Of a DNA stretch of 64,000 nucleotides, positions 1 to 6,285 are shown one piece after another (within the stretch, counting starts at the first letter, position 1; each line of letters opens with the position of its first letter). Position numbers and translations under genes: made by a program. The notes beneath the pieces are model-generated. The model searched no databases. It was given only the letters and a program-made list of their open reading frames with translations, and was not told the DNA's origin. Source of the DNA: Sunxiuqinia elliptica (lineage in GTDB: Bacteria > Bacteroidota > Bacteroidia > Bacteroidales > Prolixibacteraceae); contig NZ_FONW01000001.1 in assembly GCF_900113005.1 (NCBI RefSeq), positions 186,001-250,000 on the forward strand. The letters are read 5' to 3'.

Positions 1-1
1 C

Positions 2-667
2 CGCGAAAACCGGGCTGGTAAATTTGAAGTGGCCAATAAAGGCACCCTTTTTCTCGACGAAATAGGCAACCTTTCCTTCCACCTACAAGCCAAACTTCTG
101 GCAGCCATCCAAAACCGGGAAGTTACCCGCATCGGCTCCAACCAGCCTGTTCCTGTGGACATCCGTTTGGTTTGTGCCACCAATAAAAAACTGCCCGAGC
201 TGGTTGAAAAAGGACTTTTCCGTGAAGACCTGCTTTACCGGATTAACACCATTCAAATAGAAGTTCCCCCCTTGCGCGATCGTGGAAATGACATCCTGGT
301 TCTGGCGGATTTCTTTCTGAAAAAATACGCCTACAAATACGATAAAACAGCTTTAAAGCTGAACAACCAAGCTCAGGATAAACTGCTGAAATACCACTGG
401 CCGGGAAACATTCGGGAGTTGGAGCACAGCATTGAGAAAGCAGTTATTTTAAGTGAAAACAATATTCTGAAAGCTGATGACTTTTTTCTAAGGCCGGTTA
501 CCGGACACAAAACCGATCCGGATTGCCTTCGATTAGAAGAAATGGAAAAGCGGCTGATTCAAACGGCTCTGGATAAAAACCCCGGAAACGTAAGCGCAGC
601 AGCCGACCAACTCGGGATTACGCGCCAAACACTTTACAACAAAATGAAAAAATTCAGAATCGGATGA
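2..667 (+). CDS. Sigma-54-dependent response regulator, NtrC family (3' part)
   Basis: This is the C-terminal part of an NtrC-type activator that opens sigma-54 RNA polymerase promoters by ATP hydrolysis. The reading frame is open to the left edge, so the receiver domain, Walker A and the GAFTGA loop lie outside the window. Visible parts are the Walker B stretch (GTLFLDEIG), the arginine-finger region (FREDLLYRI...PPLRDRGNDI), the C-terminal AAA+ signature WPGNIRELEH, and a Fis-type helix-turn-helix at the end (AADQLGITRQTLYNKMKKF). The stop overlaps the start of the downstream histidine kinase by four bases, so the two genes form a translationally coupled two-component pair. An internal GTG at 29 is not a real start because conserved sequence continues upstream. 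The family is certain; the stimulus is unknown. Confidence 0.95.
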   Translation, partial: RENRAGKFEVANKGTLFLDEIGNLSFHLQAKLLAAIQNREVTRIGSNQPVPVDIRLVCATNKKLPELVEKGLFREDLLYRINTIQIEVPPLRDRGNDILVLADFFLKKYAYKYDKTALKLNNQAQDKLLKYHWPGNIRELEHSIEKAVILSENNILKADDFFLRPVTGHKTDPDCLRLEEMEKRLIQTALDKNPGNVSAAADQLGITRQTLYNKMKKFRIG

Positions 668-2019
668 GCCACTCTTTCCTTTTCAACATTATCAGCCGGC
701 TCATTCTTATTGTAGCCACTTCGGTCGGCATTGGATGGGCGTTCACCTCGGAACAGCATGCATTTGCCGGTATCGGACTCTGCCTGCTTCTCGTGATCTT
801 AATCAGCAACCTCATTCAATACCAAAACCGGGTCAATGAGCGCATCAGCTATTTTTTTGAGGCCGTTAAAAACGAAGACTTTAGCTTGGCATTTCCTTCA
901 CATAAAAACGACCGAATCATTCAAGAGCTCAACCAACACCTGGCCGAGGTAAATGAGCAGATACAACGCATTCAACTAACGCAACACCAGCAGGAACAAT
1001 ATTTCAGGGCACTGATTGAACATGTAGGTACCGGCATCCTAACGTATGACGATCGGGGCTTTGTCATTCATGCCAACCGATCGTTAAAAAACCTGTTTGG
1101 GCTGGAGCAATTTACCCATCTTCAGCAACTCGAAAAAGTAGATCACCAACTCGCTCAGCTGCTTCCTCAAATCCATCAGCACGGACAACGGCTTGTTACT
1201 TTTAACGGCAAGCAGGGCAAAGTGAATATCTCCATCAAGTCAAGCACCTTCAAAAACAAAGAGAAAAACCTGGTTTTGCTTTCGGTACAGGACATTAACC
1301 GAGAGCTGGATGAAAAAGAGCTGGACTCCTGGATGCGCTTGATCCGGGTGCTAACTCACGAAATTATGAACTCCATTGCACCGGTTACCTCACTTTCAGA
1401 GAGCTTGAGTAGCTACTTTCAAAAAGAAGGCCAGCCGATTGCTCCCGAACAAATCAATGAAAAAATTATCGGCACCACCATTCGTGGACTCGATATCATC
1501 AAGGAACAAGGGCGAGGATTAATTTCTTTTGTTGAATCGTACCGCAAACTCACACGGCTTCCCAATCCAAACAAACAGCCCATTGAAGTAGATGGCCTGT
1601 TGCAAAAAATGCACCTGTTGTATAAAGCTCAAAATCAGGATGACAAAATCCACTTGGAGGTAAACACAACCTCAAATGATTTGATTATTCATGCTGATGA
1701 AAAAATGATCAACCAAGTCTTGCTAAACTTAGTTAAAAACTCGAGGGAAGCACTTGCTGAAACGGAATCTGGAAAGATCGAGATGTTGGCAGGACGCAAT
1801 AAGAAAGGACAAATCGAGATTTGTGTCAAAGACAATGGCCCCGGGATTCCAGCTGAGCTTTTGGATGAGATTTTTGTGCCATTTTTCACCACCCGCGAAA
1901 ACGGAAATGGGATCGGACTCAGCCTGTCCCGGCAAATATTAAGGCTGCACGGAGGCAGCCTTAATGTACGGTCAGTTCCCAATAAGGAAACTGTATTTTG
2001 CTTGCTGTTTAATGACTAA
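664..2019 (+). CDS. Sensor histidine kinase (NtrY/NtrB-like)
   Basis: This is a membrane-bound sensor kinase of 451 residues paired with the upstream NtrC-type regulator. Two hydrophobic segments (about residues 9-27 and 34-52) form a membrane hairpin with almost no periplasmic loop, so the signal is probably sensed in the membrane or cytoplasm. A PAS-like region follows (about 108-205). The phosphoacceptor is His232 in RVLTHEIMNSIAP. The ATPase domain has an N box (NQVLLNLVKNSREAL), a G1 box (DNGPGIP) and a G2 box (GNGIGLSLSRQI). The ATG overlaps the upstream stop (ATGA). The last bases overlap the tail of the convergent small PspC gene. Known NtrY-like kinases act on sigma-54 activators, but the target here is not visible. 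Confidence 0.95.
   Translation: MSHSFLFNIISRLILIVATSVGIGWAFTSEQHAFAGIGLCLLLVILISNLIQYQNRVNERISYFFEAVKNEDFSLAFPSHKNDRIIQELNQHLAEVNEQIQRIQLTQHQQEQYFRALIEHVGTGILTYDDRGFVIHANRSLKNLFGLEQFTHLQQLEKVDHQLAQLLPQIHQHGQRLVTFNGKQGKVNISIKSSTFKNKEKNLVLLSVQDINRELDEKELDSWMRLIRVLTHEIMNSIAPVTSLSESLSSYFQKEGQPIAPEQINEKIIGTTIRGLDIIKEQGRGLISFVESYRKLTRLPNPNKQPIEVDGLLQKMHLLYKAQNQDDKIHLEVNTTSNDLIIHADEKMINQVLLNLVKNSREALAETESGKIEMLAGRNKKGQIEICVKDNGPGIPAELLDEIFVPFFTTRENGNGIGLSLSRQILRLHGGSLNVRSVPNKETVFCLLFND
1939..1964 (+). repeat. Perfect 10-bp inverted repeat inside the kinase gene
   Basis: TTAAGGCTGC, a 6-nt loop, then GCAGCCTTAA. It lies about 55 bp before the kinase stop codon and has no T-run after it. It could be a weak transcript-end structure for either convergent gene, or simply codon usage. 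Confidence 0.5.
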
Positions 2020-2207
2020 GCAACTCCCGGGTCTGGTAGAACAATAGCCAAAACCAGGTAGGCAATTAATACCAACGGATTGAAGAAGCAAAGAACGACA
2101 AATCCAATCCGTACAATTACCGGATCCAACTCGGGATTAAAGTATTCGGAGATCCCGGCACAAACTCCGACCAATTTTTTATCGTATGATTTTGTTAAGC
2201 GTTTCAT
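2016..2207 (-). CDS. Small PspC-domain protein
   Basis: This 63-residue protein is almost only a PspC domain. It has the typical start (KRLTKSYDKKLVGVCAGISEYFN), then DPVIVRIGF, and one long hydrophobic stretch (about residues 33-58). PspC proteins sit in the inner membrane and in enterobacteria take part in the phage-shock response to membrane stress. The role of minimal PspC proteins in Bacteroidota is not established. It is the last gene of a five-gene minus-strand run (5448 to 2016) that also holds a much larger PspC protein, and it ends convergently with the kinase gene with a 4-nt overlap. The start is the only reasonable ATG. Confidence 0.9.
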   Translation of the reverse strand: MKRLTKSYDKKLVGVCAGISEYFNPELDPVIVRIGFVVLCFFNPLVLIAYLVLAIVLPDPGVA

Positions 2208-2259
2208 GACTTTATTGTTTTCTGTTTAACTGTTTTCTTTCGGCTCGCTCATCAAACTA

Positions 2260-2757
2260 CTAGTCTCCTAATGACATGTTTAAACCGATTTCGCGTACAT
2301 TGTCGATATCATCAATATCGAAATCACCATAAAAAGAGATTAAAAACTGAAGATCATCATCGGACTCATTTCGAATAAAAACATGGAATTCAGACGCTTT
2401 CCGTTTATTCCCCAGCATCCAGACTTCACTTTGATTTTCCGCATCAGCTTTAACAACCCGATCGTATGCCCGAGGGAGTAAGCCCGAAGCTTTGCTGATA
2501 AACTCGCTTCCCGTTAAATTCCCTTTCTCAGGATTGTACGATAAAAACCGGATCTCATTCACATCGCCTTTGATGTTTTTCCCTTCTTCATCCAAATTGA
2601 TATCGAAAAGATCCTGCATACTTTTATTGAAGGAGAAGTAGCTTACACCGGGTTTGTTTCTGAATGCATCAAATACTTTGTCTGACTTACTCTGAGCAGC
2701 TGCTGCTCCGGCAACCAATACCAAGGCTACAAGAATAATTATTCGAACTGATTTCAT
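2260..2757 (-). CDS. DUF4252-like exported protein
   Basis: This is a secreted or periplasmic protein of about 165 residues. The signal peptide (MKSVRIIILVALVLVAGAAAAQ) argues for the ATG at 2757 rather than an in-frame ATG at 2781. The leader AAACAATTTAAACGC directly before 2757 also resembles that of other genes here. The body (SDKVFDAFRNKPGVSYFSFNK...EVWMLGNKRKASEFHVFIRNES) matches my recollection of DUF4252, a Bacteroidota family of unknown function. A second DUF4252-like gene lies at 17798-18706, next to an ECF sigma factor. It sits between two PspC genes, which suggests an envelope-related role (inference). Family assignment is moderately certain. Confidence 0.8.
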   Translation of the reverse strand: MKSVRIIILVALVLVAGAAAAQSKSDKVFDAFRNKPGVSYFSFNKSMQDLFDINLDEEGKNIKGDVNEIRFLSYNPEKGNLTGSEFISKASGLLPRAYDRVVKADAENQSEVWMLGNKRKASEFHVFIRNESDDDLQFLISFYGDFDIDDIDNVREIGLNMSLGD

Positions 2758-2830
2758 GCGTTTAAATTGTTTAGTTTTCAATGATATTCAAGCAATTGTA
2801 ATAAATCTGAATCTCTGAGTTTTGAGTTTA

Positions 2831-2889
2831 GTGTCCTTGCCGAAGGCTGACCCGAAAGCCAACCTCCGAAAACAAAAACACAAGGACAC
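2831..2889 (-). other. Intercistronic inverted repeat between PspC and DUF4252 genes
   Basis: A perfect 9-bp pair (GTGTCCTTG at 2831-2839, CAAGGACAC at 2881-2889) encloses a 41-nt loop. The loop contains GC-rich sequence able to form a smaller hairpin (GGCT/AGCC around 2846-2860). The surrounding DNA is AT-rich and there is no T-run, so it looks more like an mRNA processing or stability element than a terminator. Confidence 0.45.
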
Positions 2890-2929
2890 AAAACTTTTAT
2901 TGTTACGTTTTCAGTATATCTAAATCTAA

Positions 2930-4537
2930 TTACGAAGGGTCTTCTTCCAGACCAAGAGGAGTCATTCTCCAATACTTACCCACCATATCGCCATCCCAGG
3001 TATTCGAAACATTTTCGATATCGTAGATAATTTTGATCAGGTCGTCATCCAGATAAACCCGTTTTCCTTCAGGAACTTTAACAGTAATATCAACTTCTTG
3101 CTGCAACCAACGGCTTCCCTGCTCCAAGCGATAATAAGGATTGAAGTAAATGGTCGAGTCTTTCACGTCGTAACGGTAAACGATTTCCTCCACATGATCC
3201 TTAGCTTCTTCAGAACTGCCTCCCCTTGCTTTCTTTCTGATCAAGATTACAAAGTCATCCGTACTGCTGCTTTCCACATCTAAGCGAGGATTACCCAAAA
3301 GAATGGTTTCTCCATTCTCTGAAATAACCTTCATGCGATCCAGATCCATGTAGTCGTAGTAATTTTGGCTATAGTTATCATCTCCTAGTTTCAGGTAAAG
3401 TGTTTCGCAATCCTCACAGGAAACCACATTACTTTCGCTAACCGTAGTCTGCTTGCTGTAGTCATCAACCTGCGCCAACGATACCACAATAACTGTAACC
3501 AAAGCCACCAACCATACACCTAGTGCTCCTAAGAAAATTAGTTTATTATTGGTTTTGAAACGAAAGACCATTTTGGTACCGACAAACAGAATGCCTAGCA
3601 ATGGAATTCCGACTAAGAATGCGATAGCTACCAGTAGGATAGTCAAAGAGCCTGCACTAATAAAATAGTTCGCTACACCAGGCACGTGAAACTCAGGGCC
3701 TAATCCAGAAAGCCATGGAGCAGCTTCCATGAATGAGTGGCCGACAATCATCGATGTCAAAAATGATAACAAGCCTACGAAACCAAATAGGATTAATCCT
3801 ACTCCGACAATAACCACGACAACTTTTAAAAGAACTCGCAGAACACTGTAAGTCATTTCGCCAAAACGTCCGACCTGCTCGCGTCCTTTGTTATAGGAAT
3901 CAGAACTACGAAATTTTTTATAGCTGGCTTTTACCTCGGTTACTTCTTCTTTAATTGACTTTTCAATGTTGGAAACAGTCGCTTCCTGCCCGCGCATCTC
4001 CAAGCGTTGAGCGGTTGTTTTTGCCTTTGGAACAGCAATCCACAACAACAGGTATACCGGAATAATTGCACCGCTGGTCAAGAAAATCAGGACAAAGCAA
4101 ATGATACGAAGAACCACCGGATCAACACCGAAGTAGGCTCCCATTCCGCCGCAAACACCTCCCAATACCCGATGGTCTGGATCACGGTACATGCGTCTTT
4201 TTATTTTATTTGTTGCCGTTGAGCCGGCTGCTCCTTCGGTTGCTTTTTCCGTTTCCTCTTCCTCTTCTTCTCCTTCCATAAAGTCTTCTGGTTTACCCAT
4301 CCGACTGATCACATCATCAACCCACGATTCAAGAATAACATTCTTATCTTCTTTGCTCATCTTTTCACTGAAAAGCTCTGCAATCCGGGTTTCTATATCT
4401 TGCAAAATCTCACGTCCCTCTTCGTCCGAACCAAAGTGTGCATTAAGCATTTGCAAGTAGGTCTGCAGCTTTTGATAAGCATCCTCATCAATGTGAAAAA
4501 CGCTGCCGCTAATATTAATTGTAAATGTCTTTTTCAT
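2930..4537 (-). CDS. Large PspC-domain membrane protein
   Basis: This is an inner-membrane protein of 535 residues. The N-terminal part (1-90) is an acidic cytoplasmic module starting MKKTFTINISGSVFHIDEDA, typical of Bacteroidota PspC proteins. A PspC domain follows at about 113-172 (RMYRDPDHRVLGGVCGGMGAYFG, then a membrane helix). Three or more further hydrophobic segments lie at about 235-360. The C-terminal 150 residues are polar and probably beta-rich; they begin near a CxxC motif (SCEDCETLYLKLG). The gene follows a PadR regulator by 47 nt. PadR-PspC gene pairs are common in this phylum and are probably autoregulated. The sensory stimulus is unknown. The ATG at 4537 is supported by the conserved N-terminus. 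Confidence 0.92.
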   Translation of the reverse strand: MKKTFTINISGSVFHIDEDAYQKLQTYLQMLNAHFGSDEEGREILQDIETRIAELFSEKMSKEDKNVILESWVDDVISRMGKPEDFMEGEEEEEETEKATEGAAGSTATNKIKRRMYRDPDHRVLGGVCGGMGAYFGVDPVVLRIICFVLIFLTSGAIIPVYLLLWIAVPKAKTTAQRLEMRGQEATVSNIEKSIKEEVTEVKASYKKFRSSDSYNKGREQVGRFGEMTYSVLRVLLKVVVVIVGVGLILFGFVGLLSFLTSMIVGHSFMEAAPWLSGLGPEFHVPGVANYFISAGSLTILLVAIAFLVGIPLLGILFVGTKMVFRFKTNNKLIFLGALGVWLVALVTVIVVSLAQVDDYSKQTTVSESNVVSCEDCETLYLKLGDDNYSQNYYDYMDLDRMKVISENGETILLGNPRLDVESSSTDDFVILIRKKARGGSSEEAKDHVEEIVYRYDVKDSTIYFNPYYRLEQGSRWLQQEVDITVKVPEGKRVYLDDDLIKIIYDIENVSNTWDGDMVGKYWRMTPLGLEEDPS

Positions 4538-4584
4538 CTCAGTTTGTTTTTGTGCGTTTGTGCTTTTGTTTTTCTGTATGCTAT

Positions 4585-4917
4585 TTACGACTTGCTTAGC
4601 TTAATGGTGTTAACTGCCTCAACCAGTTCATTCCATGACTCTCCCAATCCAACAACAAATTGCTTCCCAACTTCTGTTAATTCATAGTACTTACGAGGAG
4701 GTCCCTGGGTTGATTCTTCCCATTTGTATGCCAGCAATCCGGCGTTTTTCAAACGGGTTAACAACGGGTACAAGGTTCCCTCAACGACAATCAGTTTTGA
4801 GTTTTTTAACTCATCGATGATGTCACTTGCGTAAAGGGGTTTCCCGTCCAGTACCAGCAGAATGCAGTACTCTAAAACCCCTTTTCGCATTTGTGCTTTT
4901 GTATTCTCGATCTTCAT
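4585..4917 (-). CDS. PadR-family transcriptional regulator
   Basis: This is a compact 110-residue winged-helix regulator of the short PadR type. It has the family pattern: MRKGVLEYCILLVL, then LYASDIIDELK, the wing helix VEGTLYPLLTRLKNAGLL, and GPPRKYYELTEVGKQF. PadR proteins usually repress their own operon in response to small molecules or envelope stress. It lies between the 157-residue repeat protein (57-nt gap) and the large PspC gene (47-nt gap) on the same strand, so it probably controls this operon. The leader carries a purine-rich AAGGGAGA about 5 nt before the ATG, one of the few Shine-Dalgarno-like sites in the window. Confidence 0.95.
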   Translation of the reverse strand: MKIENTKAQMRKGVLEYCILLVLDGKPLYASDIIDELKNSKLIVVEGTLYPLLTRLKNAGLLAYKWEESTQGPPRKYYELTEVGKQFVVGLGESWNELVEAVNTIKLSKS

Positions 4918-4974
4918 GATTTCTCCCTTTCTTGAACATTAGTGATGGAACTTACCGGAACCGACCTGTTGGAA

Positions 4975-5448
4975 TTACATTCTCCAGTATTTATCATCGG
5001 TCATCCAGGCCTCCAACTTCATTTCGCGATCAGTCTCCAGGCTAAACCGGTTGCTGAAATGCTTGTCGCTTGACATCCATTCTTCAATTTCCAAGCTCTT
5101 TTCAACTTCAGGTTGTGCCATGGTTACAAAAGCGCCAAAATAAACATCATCGGTCATCCAGGCTTCAACTTCCATCGGCTCTTCAACAGCCTCCTCAATG
5201 TAAAATGCTGAACTTTCAGCTTTAGCCGGCAGTGCGTTGGATGTTGTGGCGGCATCTGCTTCCAACTCTTCAACCATCAACATCGCCACTTTTCCAAAAC
5301 TGTTGTTGGTTAATAATTGCTTCCAAAATCCCTGTGCACTAACAGTAAAGCTTATCAATACAAAGCTAACAATAACTGCTGCACTTTTTAACAATACGCG
5401 TTCTACTTGATTGCTTTTGTTTCCTGTTTGATTGTTTTGTGTTTTCAT
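4975..5448 (-). CDS. Unknown exported/membrane-anchored protein with three W-M-x-D-D repeats
   Basis: I do not recognise this 157-residue protein. It begins with a polar, Asn/Gln-rich stretch (1-18) and a hydrophobic segment (about 20-38) ending in a signal-like VSAQG. The rest is strongly acidic. Three imperfect repeats are centred on Trp97, Trp124 and Trp149: VEAWMTDDVYF, IEEWMSSDKHF and LEAWMTDDKYW, spaced 27 and 25 residues apart; the last copy forms the C-terminus. It is the first gene of the PadR/PspC/DUF4252 run. An AGGAGG 8 nt before the ATG and an ECF-type promoter candidate upstream suggest regulated, efficient expression. It could be a periplasmic partner or ligand of the PspC protein (inference). 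Confidence 0.8.
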   Translation of the reverse strand: MKTQNNQTGNKSNQVERVLLKSAAVIVSFVLISFTVSAQGFWKQLLTNNSFGKVAMLMVEELEADAATTSNALPAKAESSAFYIEEAVEEPMEVEAWMTDDVYFGAFVTMAQPEVEKSLEIEEWMSSDKHFSNRFSLETDREMKLEAWMTDDKYWRM

Positions 5449-5456
5449 GATTTGGG

Positions 5457-5462
5457 CCTCCT
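5457..5462 (-). promoter_or_regulatory. Strong Shine-Dalgarno sequence before the 157-aa gene
   Basis: AGGAGG on the minus strand, 8 nt from the ATG at 5448. Such sites are rare in this window, where most starts have A-rich leaders instead. Confidence 0.7.
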
Positions 5463-5466
5463 GTCC

Positions 5467-5540
5467 TTTTGTTTCTGTTTTCTGTTTTCCTAATTGTTTT
5501 CTAATTGCTTTGAGAACTTGTTTGTTTCTGTTTTCTGTCT
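5467..5540 (-). repeat. Tandem leader repeat (GTTTCTGTTTTCTG units)
   Basis: GTTTCTGTTTTCTG occurs at 5471-5484 and again at 5524-5537 on the plus strand, a 53-bp period, in the leader of the minus-strand operon. A diverged copy of the same block, including the flanking TAATTGTTTTC and GCTTTGAG words, lies after frr at 60511-60575. It reads as AAACAGAAAACAGAAAC in the mRNA. Confidence 0.55.
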
Positions 5541-5544
5541 TTAA

Positions 5545-5570
5545 GACGACTAATTTTTGTTTTCGTTACA
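5545..5570 (-). promoter_or_regulatory. Candidate ECF-sigma promoter of the PadR/PspC/DUF4252 operon
   Basis: On the minus strand, TGTAAC (5570-5565) is followed after 16 nt by CGTC (5548-5545), matching the general ECF-sigma promoter layout (a -35 ending in AAC and a -10 of CGTC). The extended 10-mer GTTACAAGTT (plus strand, 5565-5574) recurs exactly at 19747-19756, upstream of the ECF sigma gene. This is inference from sequence alone. Confidence 0.45.
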
Positions 5571-6285
5571 AGTTATATAGAACTTTTTTTAAACTACTTC
5601 CATTCTTTACCTTGTTTCTTGCTATACAAATATATGAACATTAAATGGAACTATGCAATACAAAGTACCATATATTTTAAAATTTTCTTGAAGAAAAAAC
5701 ACAAAGCTCTAATTGACAGCTATTTAGAAAATCAAAAAAATTAGATTTTTTTTTAGGAATTATAGAAGTTTTATAAAACGGGGGGGAATTATTGTTTAAT
5801 AGAAAGAAGTTTTAGGCAAAAAGAATTAAAAAAAAATAAGCAACTCCAACAAATTTGACCTATTTATTATCGATTATATCCCCTAAGAGGACTCATCAAT
5901 TTCAAAGAAACAGCAAAGTCATCGTTAATTTATACCCTATATATTAAAGCTGTCTCCATCTCTTTCTGAAAAGTTCAGTATTTAATAATACCTTATTCAC
6001 TTCCAATTTATCAAAGCAACGTAAAAAATGACTACCTTTCAATCCATCGACAAACGAATAAACCCCTAGCTAACAAACTATTTAAAATCATTCTATACTT
6101 AACTTATACTTTACATTAAATTTAAAACTATCATGTTCCTTTGCATCTCACGTGTATTACAAGACATTTCAACCAAACCCGTTAATAACCTGTTAATAGC
6201 AAGTTAATATCTATTATGCAAGATCATTTCTTATATACATGATTTGTAATATCTTGACAAAATTCATTTTCCAAAACTACATTCT
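5571..6285. other. Long AT-rich intergenic region before a TonB receptor
   Basis: About 715 bp without a credible gene; six-frame stops are frequent. The DNA is very AT-rich, with A and T runs and one isolated G7 tract (5780-5786). It must hold the promoter of the receptor at 6286. A TATCTTGA just before that start resembles a -7 box, but no good -33 box is in place. No terminator hairpin or known riboswitch was recognised. Confidence 0.6.

Noticed and set aside
2778-2972. A 64-residue minus-strand open frame between the PspC and DUF4252 genes
   Set aside because: It overlaps the end of the PspC gene in another frame, has no coherent domain and lies over the structured spacer.
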